Part shown: positions 33,668 to 43,106 of the stretch, in pieces
Position numbering within the stretch: the stretch's first letter is position 1
Layout of the letters: every line of letters starts with the position of its first letter
Origin: Thioclava sp. ES.031
GTDB lineage: Bacteria; Pseudomonadota; Alphaproteobacteria; Rhodobacterales; Rhodobacteraceae
DNA length: 64,000 bases
Direction of reading: 5' to 3'
Assembly (NCBI RefSeq): GCF_002563775.1
Contig: NZ_PDJO01000001.1
Location: 3,474,501-3,538,500, forward strand
Notes under the pieces: model-generated
What the model saw: the letters and a program-made list of their open reading frames with translations, nothing else
What the model was told of the DNA's origin: nothing
Database searches by the model: none
Program-made: the position numbers and the translations under genes

Positions 33668-35737
33668 ATGCGCAGCCGCGCCACCTTGTTGACGATCGCC
33701 GCCTTTGTCCTCGCACTCGTCGTGTCCGCTGTCATTGCGGGCGGCGCTGCGACCGTTGTCGAGAAATCCACGAAACAAGAAGTGCGCGTCGCGATGGAGG
33801 CGCAGGGCTACGGCTGGATGCGGGTCCATACCGACGGGCTGCAGGTGATCCTCTCCGGCACCGCCCCGACCGAGGCCGAACGCTTCCGCGCGGTCTCCGA
33901 GGTCGACAAATACGTCGACAGCTCGCGGGTCGTCGACAATACCGACACGCAGATCACCAAGCCGATCACGCCCCCCGCCTTCTCGCTCGAGATGCTGCGC
34001 AACGAGAACGGCATCTCGCTGATCGGGCTGGTGCCCTCTTCGGTCGACCGCGATGCGATCGTCGAGAAGCTCTCGAAAGTCGCGGGCGAGGATGGCGTCA
34101 CCGACATGCTCGAGAGCGCCGATTACCCGGTGCCCGGCGGCTGGGACGAGGCGATGCAATTCGCGATGACCACGATCGAGACGCTGCCGCGCTCGAAGGT
34201 TTCGGTCACCGCCGGCAAGGTCTCGGTACAGGCGATCACCGACAGCCCCTCCGAAAAAGGCCGGGTGGAGACGTCGCTCGCGCGCCGCCGCCCCACCGAT
34301 CTCAAGCTCAGCTTCGACATCTCCGCGCCGCGCCCCGTGATCACCCCCTTCACCCTGCGTTTCCTCATCGACAAGGAGGAAGGCCCGCATTTCGATGCCT
34401 GCTCCGCCGATACCGAGCGCGCACGCGACCACATCCTGGCCGCCGCTCGCGGCGCCGGCGCGAAAGGCACGCTGACCTGCACGATCGGCATGGGCACCCC
34501 GTCACCCGACTGGGCCAAGGCCGCGCAGATGGCGATCAAGGCGGTCGGCGATCTCGGCGCAGGTTCGGTGACCTTCTCGGATGCCGATATCGCGCTGGAT
34601 GTGCCCTCGACCGTCGATCAGCAGAAGTTCGACGATGTCGTGGGCGAGCTGGAATCGAACCTGCCCGGAGTGTTCTCGCTCAAGGCCAAGCGCGAACCGT
34701 CCCCCGATGCGAAAGCCGCCCAGGCCAGCTTCACCGCGACCCGCGATGGCGACGGCCATGTCGAGCTCAAGGGCCGCGTGACCGATGCGCGCGAACGCCA
34801 GACCATCGAAAGCTACGCCCGCGCCAAGCTCGGCCATGACAATGTTCACGGCGCAACCCGCGTCGACGAGGAGCTTCCCGCCGGTTGGCCGGTGCGCACG
34901 CTGGCCGCGCTCGACGCGCTGTCGGTGCTCCATGACGGCAAGGTCACGGTCACCCGCGACGGTATCTCGGTCAACGGCGTCTCGGGCGATCCGCAGGCCT
35001 CCGACACGATCTCGCGTATCCTGACGAGCCAGCTTGGCGAAGACGCGCAGATCGACCTGAGCGTGAAATACGACAAGCGCCTCGACGAGGTGCTGGCCCT
35101 GCCGACCGGCAAGGAATGCGTGGCGCGCCTCAACGACACGCTGAAAAAGAAGAAGGTCGATTTCGATCCGGGCTCGGCGCAGGTCGCTTCGGAAAGCCTC
35201 GACGCGCTCGACGCACTGGCGAAGTCGATGAAGAACTGCACCGATTTCAAGATGGAAGTGGCCGGCTACACCGACAATCAGGGCCGCGAGGAAATGAACC
35301 TGCAGCTGTCGCAACAGCGCGCGCAGGCGGTGATCCGCGGGCTTCTGGACCGTGGCGTTCTGATCGGCAATCTCGAAGCGAAGGGCTATGGCGAAGCGCA
35401 GCCGATCGCCTCGAACGACACCGAACAGGGCCGCGAGATGAACCGCCGGATCGAATTCGTCCTGCTGGACGAGACGCCGGTGGGCGACGACGCGCTGCCC
35501 AATGCCACGGCAGACGCCACGGCAGGCGCAGAAGACGGCGAGCCACATTGGAACGGCGCCGTGACCGATGACGGCGCACCCGCCACCGAGGATGCCGCGC
35601 AAGACCAATCCGGCGATGGGGACACCGCCGCCAAACCGGAGCAAGACGCTCCGCAAGAAGAAGAAATTCCGGTCGAGACGCCCGGCGATGAAACGCCGCG
35701 CCCGCAATCGCGGCCGGAGGACCTGTCGAAGGGCTGA
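33668..35737 (+). CDS. Large BON/OmpA domain envelope protein
   Basis: A 689-residue protein. An N-terminal hydrophobic segment (RATLLTIAAFVLALVVSAVIAGGAAT) acts as signal or anchor. Several BON-like modules follow, including WMRVHTDGLQVILSGTAPTEAERFRAVSEVDK and GHVELKGRVTDARERQTIESYARAKLG. The OmpA-C peptidoglycan-binding domain contains MEVAGYTDNQGREEMNLQLSQQRAQAVIRGLL. The last 90 residues are acidic and disordered (Asp/Glu/Ala/Thr/Pro-rich). It probably links membrane lipids to the cell wall. It is followed 11 bp later by a small coiled-coil membrane protein likely to be its partner. Confidence 0.85.
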   Translation: MRSRATLLTIAAFVLALVVSAVIAGGAATVVEKSTKQEVRVAMEAQGYGWMRVHTDGLQVILSGTAPTEAERFRAVSEVDKYVDSSRVVDNTDTQITKPITPPAFSLEMLRNENGISLIGLVPSSVDRDAIVEKLSKVAGEDGVTDMLESADYPVPGGWDEAMQFAMTTIETLPRSKVSVTAGKVSVQAITDSPSEKGRVETSLARRRPTDLKLSFDISAPRPVITPFTLRFLIDKEEGPHFDACSADTERARDHILAAARGAGAKGTLTCTIGMGTPSPDWAKAAQMAIKAVGDLGAGSVTFSDADIALDVPSTVDQQKFDDVVGELESNLPGVFSLKAKREPSPDAKAAQASFTATRDGDGHVELKGRVTDARERQTIESYARAKLGHDNVHGATRVDEELPAGWPVRTLAALDALSVLHDGKVTVTRDGISVNGVSGDPQASDTISRILTSQLGEDAQIDLSVKYDKRLDEVLALPTGKECVARLNDTLKKKKVDFDPGSAQVASESLDALDALAKSMKNCTDFKMEVAGYTDNQGREEMNLQLSQQRAQAVIRGLLDRGVLIGNLEAKGYGEAQPIASNDTEQGREMNRRIEFVLLDETPVGDDALPNATADATAGAEDGEPHWNGAVTDDGAPATEDAAQDQSGDGDTAAKPEQDAPQEEEIPVETPGDETPRPQSRPEDLSKG

Positions 35738-35748
35738 AGGGACGTCAT

Positions 35749-36075
35749 ATGAACAGAACCGAATTCATCATCGCCACAGCGATCATCCTTTTCGTGGCTT
35801 TCGCGCTCGGCTGGTTCGCGAGCTGGTTGATCCACCGCCTCACCCGCGTGAGCCAGGCCGATATGGGCGAGCTGGAGCAGATGGCGCAGGCGTTGCATGA
35901 AGCCGAAGAGACCCGCGATCAGGCGCTCGTCTATGTCGAGCAGCGCGAGGCGGAACTGGCCAATCAGCTTAGCCAGACCGAGGCGGAACTGCGCGCGGCG
36001 ATGGATGGTCTGCGCGACGCCCGCCACGAGGCCGAGGAACTGCGCGCCTATATCGAGCGCTCGAAAGAGGCCTGA
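35749..36075 (+). CDS. Membrane-anchored coiled-coil protein
   Basis: A 108-residue protein with one N-terminal membrane helix (EFIIATAIILFVAFALGWFASWLIH) and a long Glu/Ala/Gln-rich coiled coil (about 38-105, QADMGELEQMAQALHEAEETRDQ onward). No enzyme motif is present. It follows the BON/OmpA gene by 11 bp with a clear ribosome site (GAAGGGACG), so the two are probably co-expressed, and it may serve as an inner-membrane scaffold. Proteins of this layout recur behind this OmpA gene in related bacteria, to my impression. Confidence 0.75.
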   Translation: MNRTEFIIATAIILFVAFALGWFASWLIHRLTRVSQADMGELEQMAQALHEAEETRDQALVYVEQREAELANQLSQTEAELRAAMDGLRDARHEAEELRAYIERSKEA

Positions 36076-36261
36076 GCCGCGCGCTCGCCGAGGGCGCGGC
36101 ATCGGGGCCACGCCCGGCGAAACTCGGACATCTCACGCTTTGGCCCGCCTGTCGAAAGTGGTATCGACCACCTGTCCGCCACGCGCGGCAGACCCGCCAG
36201 CCAATAGGTGCGCCATGTTCCAGCCCCTTCCCGTGATGCGCGTCCCCACAGGCACGTCCGC

Positions 36262-37737
36262 ATGAGCGCCGACCCGATGCCCCGCGCTGCAGGCCGCGCC
36301 CTGCCCGATGCGATCTGGCCCCTTAGCATCGTCGCCTATTTCATCTTCCAGACCCTCTACCGCACCGCCTTGGGCGGCGCGCTCGGGCTCGACGATGCGC
36401 AGATGATCTTCGATGCGCGCAGCTTCGCGTGGGGCTATGGCCCGCAACTGCCGCTTTTCGCGTGGCTGCAGCATCTGGTCTTAATGGTGACCGGGCCGAC
36501 GATGTTCGGCCTCGCGGTTCTGAAAAACACCCTGCTCTGCGGCACGGCCCTGACCTGCTACGGGCTGATGCGCACGCGGCTCGATCCGCGCCGGGCATGG
36601 ATCGCGACGCTGGGCCTCGCGCTGCTGCCGCAGATCGCATGGGAGAGCCAGCGCGCCCTGACCCATTCGGTGCTTGCGACCTTCTCGGCGGCGCTGTGCT
36701 TTGCCACGATCTGGTGGATCGCGCGCCGCCCCAGCCTCGCGGGCTTCGTGACGTTCGGGCTGGTGCTGGGCATGGGGCTGCTGTCGAAATACAACTTCGT
36801 GCTGCTGCCGATCTCGACCACCATCGCGCTGATCGGCTTTCCGGAATTCCGCGCGTCCTTCCGCGACCGCCGCCTGTTCCTGTCGTTGCTGATCGCCGCC
36901 GCGATCGCGCTGCCGCCCTATGTCTGGATCCTGAACCATCCCGAGATCGCCTTCGCCTCGGCGAAGAAATTCGACGCCGCCGAAGACGTCTCGCTGGGCG
37001 CGCGGCTTATCGGTCCGGTTCTTGCAACCGGTGAAGGCGTGCTGAATTTCCTAGCCTTGCCTTTGCTGGTCGGCGGGCTGCTTTTCTGGCGCTACCGGGA
37101 GCACAAACCCGACGCGCCGCAACCGCTGTTGCGGCTGATGCTGCGCGTGATGGTAATCGGCCTCGTGCTGCTGCTGCTCGGTGCGCTTGCGGTCGGAGCG
37201 GGGCAGATCAAGGATCGCTGGCTGCAACCGCTGCTGTTCCTCGCAGGCCCCGCGCTTGGCCTTTGGCTTCTGCCCCGGCTTAGTGCGACCGGGCTGCGGC
37301 GGCTGCAGCAGGTCTATGCCGTGCTGCTCGTGCTGGTGACGATCGCGCTGCCGATCCATTTCTTTCAGGGCAAGAGCCGCAATGCCGCCCCCTTCGAGAC
37401 GCTGGTGCCGCAGCTGGTGGCCGCCGTCGGAGCGGATGCGAGCCTGATCGCGCCGCAATGGGAAGGCGCGAATATCCTCTACCGCGCGCCCCGGATGACG
37501 GTGCTGAATGCCAGTTCGGACTTTACGAAACCCCTGCCCGGCGGCCCGGCCTTCGTGATCTGGGAAGGCGCGAATGAAACGACCGGCGCGGACCTTCTGC
37601 GCGCGACCTACCCGGATCATCCCGACTGGACGACCGGCGAGGTGCAGCAGCTCGCGGCCCCCTACCCCTTCGCGGACGGGAAAAACTTCACCCTCTCCTT
37701 CGCGCGGGTCGTGAAGCCCGGCGATCAGCCCCGCTGA
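36262..37737 (+). CDS. ArnT/PMT-like membrane glycosyltransferase
   Basis: A 491-residue protein with about ten or more transmembrane helices and a soluble C-terminal domain. The early periplasmic loop GGALGLDDAQMIFDARSFAWGYGPQLPLFAW carries the D-D and acidic residues typical of GT-C enzymes, which use lipid-phosphate sugar donors (PMT_2/GT83 type). LLSKYNFVLLP is also characteristic. It likely modifies an envelope glycan or lipid A; donor and acceptor are unknown. I start at ATG 36262. The stop region overlaps the end of fdsD by 13 bp in convergent orientation. Confidence 0.82.
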   Translation: MSADPMPRAAGRALPDAIWPLSIVAYFIFQTLYRTALGGALGLDDAQMIFDARSFAWGYGPQLPLFAWLQHLVLMVTGPTMFGLAVLKNTLLCGTALTCYGLMRTRLDPRRAWIATLGLALLPQIAWESQRALTHSVLATFSAALCFATIWWIARRPSLAGFVTFGLVLGMGLLSKYNFVLLPISTTIALIGFPEFRASFRDRRLFLSLLIAAAIALPPYVWILNHPEIAFASAKKFDAAEDVSLGARLIGPVLATGEGVLNFLALPLLVGGLLFWRYREHKPDAPQPLLRLMLRVMVIGLVLLLLGALAVGAGQIKDRWLQPLLFLAGPALGLWLLPRLSATGLRRLQQVYAVLLVLVTIALPIHFFQGKSRNAAPFETLVPQLVAAVGADASLIAPQWEGANILYRAPRMTVLNASSDFTKPLPGGPAFVIWEGANETTGADLLRATYPDHPDWTTGEVQQLAAPYPFADGKNFTLSFARVVKPGDQPR

Positions 37738-37937
37738 GGGGCGCGGATCTCCGGCAAGGCCGCTTTCACCAGCGGGTGCAGGTCCAGCTTGTCGGCCGCC
37801 GCGAGGAACGTGTCGCGCATCGTGGGCGCCCAGTTGGCATTGATGTGATCGGCGACGGCATGCGCCTGATCGCCGGGCTGGCTCTCGAAGAACTGTGCGA
37901 TCTGATTGGCCATCCCGGCGAGTTTCTCAGGCTTCAT
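37725..37937 (-). CDS. fdsD: Formate dehydrogenase delta subunit
   Basis: A 70-residue protein reading MKPEKLAGMANQIAQFFESQ, then HAVADHINANWAPTMRDTFL and LHPLVKAALPEIRAPQ. This matches the small FdsD subunit found at the end of fds operons, which assists assembly or stability of the soluble NAD-dependent formate dehydrogenase. Its ATG overlaps the fdhD stop by four bases. Its 3' end overlaps the convergent glycosyltransferase gene by 13 bp. The frame is hidden inside a longer spurious one, so it is easily missed. Confidence 0.93.
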   Translation of the reverse strand: MKPEKLAGMANQIAQFFESQPGDQAHAVADHINANWAPTMRDTFLAAADKLDLHPLVKAALPEIRAPQRG

Positions 37938-38704
37938 GCGGTGGCCTCCTGCGGCGCGGTGTAAAGCGCGAGGCCCCGGCCTGCGCGCGCGATAACGGTA
38001 AGGCCCGCGTCCCGCGCCTCGCTCACCGCAAGCGCGGTCGGGGCGGAGGGGCCGACGATGACGGGGATGCCGAGCGTCACGACCTTCTGGATCAGATCGA
38101 CCGAGAGCCGCGAGGTCATCACCAGCGCGCCGCCTGCGGGGGCGATCCCCTGCCGGATCAGCGCCCCGATCAGCTTGTCGAGCGCGTTGTGCCGCCCGAC
38201 ATCTTCGCGCGTCAGCACGATCCCCTTGCCCGGCTGCCAGAAGCTCGACGCATGGGCGGCGCGGGTCTCGTCCTGCAACGGCTGGTGGTCGCGCAGGGTC
38301 TCGAGCGCCTCCGCAGCCTGTTCCGGCATCATAGTGAAGCGGGGCGGGCGGACCGGGGACAACTTGCGGCGTGCCTCTTCCAACTGTTCGATCCCGCAGA
38401 GCCCGCAGCCCACCGGGCCCATCGTAGCGCGGCGGCGTTCGGCAAAGCGCGCGCCCGCGGGCGCTGCCAGCCAGTTGCGCGCCTCGATCCCGGCCTCGGT
38501 CACTTCCAGCTCCTGCCGGGTGATCTCGGACGCGTCCGCGATCAGCCCTTCGGACAGCGCGAAGCCCAGTGCGAAATCCTCCAGATCGGCGGGACTCGCC
38601 ATCATCACCGCCTGCGTCACCCCGTCGAAGGACAGCGCGACCGGCACTTCCTCGGCGAGCCGCTGCACCGCGCCGCTGGGCATGTCCCAATCCGTCGCTG
38701 TCAT
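37934..38704 (-). CDS. fdhD: Formate dehydrogenase accessory sulfurtransferase
   Basis: A 256-residue protein that passes sulfur from a cysteine desulfurase to the molybdenum cofactor before its insertion in formate dehydrogenase. The essential cysteine pair is in GPVGCGLCGIEQLEEA, and TREDVGRHNALDKLIGAL with SRLSVDLIQKV are family signatures. Its start overlaps the fdsA stop (ATGA), and its own stop overlaps the fdsD start, so the maturation factor is built into the structural operon. Confidence 0.96.
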   Translation of the reverse strand: MTATDWDMPSGAVQRLAEEVPVALSFDGVTQAVMMASPADLEDFALGFALSEGLIADASEITRQELEVTEAGIEARNWLAAPAGARFAERRRATMGPVGCGLCGIEQLEEARRKLSPVRPPRFTMMPEQAAEALETLRDHQPLQDETRAAHASSFWQPGKGIVLTREDVGRHNALDKLIGALIRQGIAPAGGALVMTSRLSVDLIQKVVTLGIPVIVGPSAPTALAVSEARDAGLTVIARAGRGLALYTAPQEATA

Positions 38705-41586
38705 TCAGCAGCCTCGACGCGGCGGGTCAGCTTGGTCTGCGCCGTATAAAGCTCCTGCCAGTCCGATGGGCCGTTCGACAGCCCCACCTGCACCGCCGTC
38801 ACCTTGTATTCCGGGCAGTTCGTCGCCCAGTCGGAATTGTCGGTGGTGACCACATTGGCCTGCGTGTCGGGGTGATGGAAGGTCGTGTAGACGACGCCGG
38901 GAGAGACCCGATCCGTGATCGTGGCGCGCAGGCTCGTCTCGCCCGCACGGCTTGCCAGACGCACCCAATTCCCCTCGCGAATGCCGCGCGTCTCGGCGTC
39001 ATGCGGGTGGATTTCCAGCCGGTCCTCGGCATGCCAGACGGAGTTCTCGGTCCGCCGCGTCTGCGCGCCCACGTTATACTGCGACAGGATGCGCCCCGTC
39101 GTCAGCAGCAGCGGGAAGCGCGGTCCGGTGCGTTCCTCGGTCGCGACATAGGCCGTGCGGATGAACCGCCCCGAGCCACGCACGAAGCCATCCTCGTGCA
39201 TCACCGGCGAGCCTTGCGGATGCGTGTCGTTGCAGGGCCACTGCACCGAGCCCATCTGGTCGATCAGGTCATAGGTGACGCCCGCGAAGGCCGGGGTCGT
39301 GCGCGCGATCTCGTCCATGATCTCGGACGGGTGAGTATAGCTCCACCCCGCGCCCAGCGCATTCGCCAGCGCCTGCGTCGCCTCCCAATCGGCCAGCCCC
39401 GCTTTCGGCGCCATCACCTTGCGCACCGGGTTGATGCGGCGCTCGGCATTGGTGAAGGTCCCGTCCTTCTCGAGGAAGGTCGAGCCCGGCAGGAACACAT
39501 GGGCGTAGCGCGCGGTCTCGTTGAGGAAGAGATCATGCACGATCACGCAGTCCATCGCGGCGAGGCCCGCGGCCACGTGATGGGTGTCGGGATCGGATTG
39601 CAGGATGTCCTCGCCCTGAATGTAGATCGCCTTGAAATCCCCAGCGACGGCAGCGTCGAGCATGTTCGGGATGCGCAGCCCCGGCTCGGGGTCGAGCGTG
39701 GCGCCCCATTCGGCCTCGAAGATCGCACGCACGCTGTCGTCTGAGACATGGCGATAGCCCGGCAGTTCATGCGGGAACGAGCCCATATCGCAGGAGCCCT
39801 GCACGTTGTTCTGGCCGCGCAGCGGGTTCACGCCCACACCGGGCCGCCCGATATTGCCGGTCATCATCGCGAGGTTGGCAATCGCGATCACGGTGGTCGA
39901 GCCTTGGCTATGCTCGGTCACGCCCAGCCCGTAATAGATCGCCCCGTTCGGCGCGGCGGCATAGGTGCGCGCGGCTCGGCGCAGCGCCTCGGCCGGGACG
40001 CCGGTCAGCTCTTCGACGGCTTCCGGCGAATGGGCCGGATCGGCGGCGAATTCGGCATAATCCGTCCATTCGTCCCAATCGCAGCGCTCGCGGATGAACG
40101 CCTCGTCGAACAGCCCTTCCGTCACGATCACATGGGCCATCGCGGTCAGCACCGCGACATTGGTGCCCGGACGCAGCGGCAGGTGATGCCCCTCGCCCAT
40201 ATGCGGGGTCTCCAACAAGTCGATCCGGCGCGGGTCGACCACGATCAGCTTCGCCCCCTGCCGCAGCCGCTTGCGCAGGCGCGAGCCGAAGACCGGGTGA
40301 CCGTCGGTCGGGTTCGCCCCGATCACCACGGCGCAATCCACCTGCTCCACAGAGTCGAAATCCTGCGTCCCGGCGGAGGTCCCGAAGGTCTGCTTCAGCC
40401 CGTAGCCGGTCGGCGAATGGCAGACGCGGGCACAGGTGTCGGTGTTGTTCGTCCCCATCACGGCGCGGGCGAGTTTCTGCACGAGGAAGGTTTCCTCATT
40501 GGTGCAGCGCGACGAGGTAATGACACCGACGGAATCCTTGCCGTGTTTGGCCTGCGCACGCTTGATGCCGTTGGCGGCAAACTCCAGCGCCTCTTCCCAC
40601 GACACTTCGCGCCACGCATCGGTGATGCTGTCGCGGATCATCGGGTTCAGGATGCGGTCGCCGTGGTTGGCATAGCCCCAAGCGAAGCGGCCCTTCACGC
40701 AGCTATGGCCGCGGTTCGCCTTGCCCTCTTTCCACGGCACCATGCGCACCAGTTGATCGCCGCGCATCTGCGCCTCGAAGGAGCAGCCCACGCCGCAATA
40801 GGCGCAGGTCGTGACCACCGAACGCTCCGGCACGCCGATCTCGTCGACGGTCTTCTCCTGCAGGGTCGCGGTCGGGCAGGCCTGCACGCAGGCGCCGCAG
40901 CTGACGCAATCCGAGTTCAGGAAATCCTCCGTCCCGGTCGAGATGCGGGCGTCGAAGCCGCGCCCATCCACGGTCAGCGCGAACGTGCCCTGCACCTCTT
41001 CGCAGGCGCGCACGCAGCGCATGCAGACGATGCATTTCGACGGGTCATAGAAGAAATAAGGATTGGAGTCGTCGCGCGGGATGTAGAGCGGATTGGCCCC
41101 CTCCGCCGCGCGCGTCTCGACATGGTTCTCGCCCGGCGCATAGCGCACGTCGCGCAGGCCAACGGCCCCCGCCATATCCTGCAATTCGCAATCGCCATTC
41201 GCCGCACAGGTCAGACAATCCAGCGGGTGATCGGAGATATAAAGCTCCATCACCGCGCGCCGCAGCCGCGCAAGCTGATCGGTCTGGGTCTTCACGACCA
41301 TGCCTTCACGCACCGGCGTCGTGCAGGAAGCGGGCGTGCCGCGCATCCCTTCGATCTCGACCACACAGAGGCGGCACGAGCCGTAGGCATCCAGCATATC
41401 GGTCGCACACAGCTTGGGCACGGTGATCCCGGCCTCGGCGGCGGCGCGCATCACGGAGGTGCCCTCGGGCACGCTCACATCCATGCCGTCGATCACCAGC
41501 GTCACGGGCGGGCCCGATTTTTCAGGCGTGCCCATATCGGAGAGTTTCGGCCCGTGCACGCCGTCGGGGATGATGAAATCCTTCAT
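38701..41586 (-). CDS. fdsA: NAD-dependent formate dehydrogenase alpha (catalytic) subunit
   Basis: A 961-residue molybdo-bis-PGD, iron-sulfur protein oxidising formate to CO2. The N-terminal [2Fe-2S] domain has Cys60, Cys71, Cys74 and Cys88. A His-Cys3 site and two ferredoxin-like [4Fe-4S] motifs follow (CIVCMRCVRACEEVQ and CVSCGACVQACPT). CAYCGVGCSFEAQ binds the catalytic-domain cluster. The molybdenum ligand is probably the Cys in DTCARVCHSPTGYG. I start at ATG 41586, since the upstream frame lacks homology. It is coupled by ATGA to fdsB and forms a soluble FdsABG(D) complex. Confidence 0.97.
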   Translation of the reverse strand: MKDFIIPDGVHGPKLSDMGTPEKSGPPVTLVIDGMDVSVPEGTSVMRAAAEAGITVPKLCATDMLDAYGSCRLCVVEIEGMRGTPASCTTPVREGMVVKTQTDQLARLRRAVMELYISDHPLDCLTCAANGDCELQDMAGAVGLRDVRYAPGENHVETRAAEGANPLYIPRDDSNPYFFYDPSKCIVCMRCVRACEEVQGTFALTVDGRGFDARISTGTEDFLNSDCVSCGACVQACPTATLQEKTVDEIGVPERSVVTTCAYCGVGCSFEAQMRGDQLVRMVPWKEGKANRGHSCVKGRFAWGYANHGDRILNPMIRDSITDAWREVSWEEALEFAANGIKRAQAKHGKDSVGVITSSRCTNEETFLVQKLARAVMGTNNTDTCARVCHSPTGYGLKQTFGTSAGTQDFDSVEQVDCAVVIGANPTDGHPVFGSRLRKRLRQGAKLIVVDPRRIDLLETPHMGEGHHLPLRPGTNVAVLTAMAHVIVTEGLFDEAFIRERCDWDEWTDYAEFAADPAHSPEAVEELTGVPAEALRRAARTYAAAPNGAIYYGLGVTEHSQGSTTVIAIANLAMMTGNIGRPGVGVNPLRGQNNVQGSCDMGSFPHELPGYRHVSDDSVRAIFEAEWGATLDPEPGLRIPNMLDAAVAGDFKAIYIQGEDILQSDPDTHHVAAGLAAMDCVIVHDLFLNETARYAHVFLPGSTFLEKDGTFTNAERRINPVRKVMAPKAGLADWEATQALANALGAGWSYTHPSEIMDEIARTTPAFAGVTYDLIDQMGSVQWPCNDTHPQGSPVMHEDGFVRGSGRFIRTAYVATEERTGPRFPLLLTTGRILSQYNVGAQTRRTENSVWHAEDRLEIHPHDAETRGIREGNWVRLASRAGETSLRATITDRVSPGVVYTTFHHPDTQANVVTTDNSDWATNCPEYKVTAVQVGLSNGPSDWQELYTAQTKLTRRVEAAE

Positions 41587-43106
41587 TCCGCAGCCTCCAT
41601 TGAGAGCGAGAATTCTTGCGGGAAAAGCCGGATCGCCGAGCGCACTGGGTAGGGCGTGAAGCCCCCCATCGCGCAGAGCGAGCCCTTCTCCATCACTTCG
41701 CATAGCTCATGCAGCAACTCGATCGCCGCCGGATCGCCCGCCGCCACACGGTCGAGCGTCTCGATGCCGCGCACCGCGCCGATCCGGCAGGGTGTGCATT
41801 TCCCGCAGCTCTCGATGGCGCAGAACTCCATCGCGTAGCGGGCGAGCGCGAGCATGTCGGCGCTGTCGTCATGCACCACGAACCCGGCATGACCCACCAG
41901 CCCGCCCTGATCGGCAAAGGCCTCGTAGCAGACCGGCAGATCGAAATCGTCGGGCCCGTGATAGGCGCCCAGCGGCCCGCCGACCTGCACCGCCTTGAAC
42001 GGACGACCCGAAGCCGTGCCGCCGCCGATCTCGTTGACCAGCGTGCCAAGCGACATCCCGAAGCCGGTCTCGAACAGCCCGCCATGTTTGACGTTGCCCG
42101 CGATCTGGATCGGGATCGTCCCGCGCGAGCGACCCAGCCCGAATTCAGCGTAGGCTGCGCCCCCGTGCGTCATAATCCACGGCACGGCGGCCAGCGAAAG
42201 CACGTTATTGACCACGGTCGGCCTGCCGAACGCGCCTTCCAGCGCGGGCAGCGGCGGCTTGGCGCGGACCATCCCGCGCTTGCCTTCGAGCGAATTCAGG
42301 AGCGACGTTTCCTCGCCGCAGATATAGGCGCCCGCGCCGACGCGAACCTCCAGATCGAAGGCCGGGCCCTGCCCCATCAGGCTGTCGCCGATGATCGCCG
42401 CAGCGCGCGCGGCCTTGATTGCCGCATTCAGCGTGCGGATCGCGTGGGGATATTCCGAACGCACATAGATGAAGCCCTTGGTCGCGCCCACCGCGAGACC
42501 GGCAATCGCCATGCCTTCGATCAGGCAGAAGGGGTCGCCCTCCATCAGCATCCGGTCCGCGAAAGAGCCGCTATCGCCCTCATCCGCGTTGCAGACGATG
42601 TATTTCTGCGGCGCCTCGGCCCCGGCAACGGTCTTCCACTTGATACCCGTCGGGAAGCCCGCACCGCCGCGTCCGCGCAGACCCGAGGTGGTGACCTCTT
42701 CGATGGTCTGCGCGCCGCCCAGTTCCAGCGCACGCTTCAGGCCTTGCCAGCCCTCGTTCGCCTCGTAATCGGCCAGAGACAGCGGATCGGTGCGCCCGCA
42801 GCGCGCGAAGGTCAGGCGGGTCTGACTCGCGAAGAAGGGGATTTCCTCGACCGGGCCGAGCGCCTTCGGTTGATCGCCGCCCTCGAACAGCGCGGGCGCG
42901 TCCTCGGGCGTCATCGGGCCGAAGCCGTGGCGCACGCCGTCGCGCTCCACCTCGACCAGCGGCTCCAGCCAGATCATCCCGCGCGTACCGTTGCGGATGA
43001 TCTCAATCGTCTCGCCGCGCAGCCCGGCTGCCGACGCGATCGCGGCAGCGACCTCATCGGCCCCACAGGCTACGGCAGCGGCGTCACAGGGAACCCAGAC
43101 CTTCAT
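41583..43106 (-). CDS. fdsB: NAD-dependent formate dehydrogenase beta subunit (NuoF-like)
   Basis: A 507-residue flavoprotein of the NuoF family that passes electrons to NAD. The FMN/NAD site is TSGLRGRGGAGFPTGIKWKTV followed by YIVCNADEGDSGSFADRMLMEGDP and GAGAYICGEETSLLNSLEGKRG. The [4Fe-4S] ligands are in ESCGKCTPCRIGAVRG with a later Cys. About 100 N-terminal residues precede the NuoF-like core, a thioredoxin-like extension found in FdsB. The start at 43106 overlaps the fdsG stop. Confidence 0.96.
   Translation of the reverse strand: MKVWVPCDAAAVACGADEVAAAIASAAGLRGETIEIIRNGTRGMIWLEPLVEVERDGVRHGFGPMTPEDAPALFEGGDQPKALGPVEEIPFFASQTRLTFARCGRTDPLSLADYEANEGWQGLKRALELGGAQTIEEVTTSGLRGRGGAGFPTGIKWKTVAGAEAPQKYIVCNADEGDSGSFADRMLMEGDPFCLIEGMAIAGLAVGATKGFIYVRSEYPHAIRTLNAAIKAARAAAIIGDSLMGQGPAFDLEVRVGAGAYICGEETSLLNSLEGKRGMVRAKPPLPALEGAFGRPTVVNNVLSLAAVPWIMTHGGAAYAEFGLGRSRGTIPIQIAGNVKHGGLFETGFGMSLGTLVNEIGGGTASGRPFKAVQVGGPLGAYHGPDDFDLPVCYEAFADQGGLVGHAGFVVHDDSADMLALARYAMEFCAIESCGKCTPCRIGAVRGIETLDRVAAGDPAAIELLHELCEVMEKGSLCAMGGFTPYPVRSAIRLFPQEFSLSMEAAE

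Noticed and set aside
39748..41652. 634-residue open frame antisense to fdsA
   Set aside because: It lies wholly opposite a confirmed catalytic subunit with many Cys motifs; no homology is visible.
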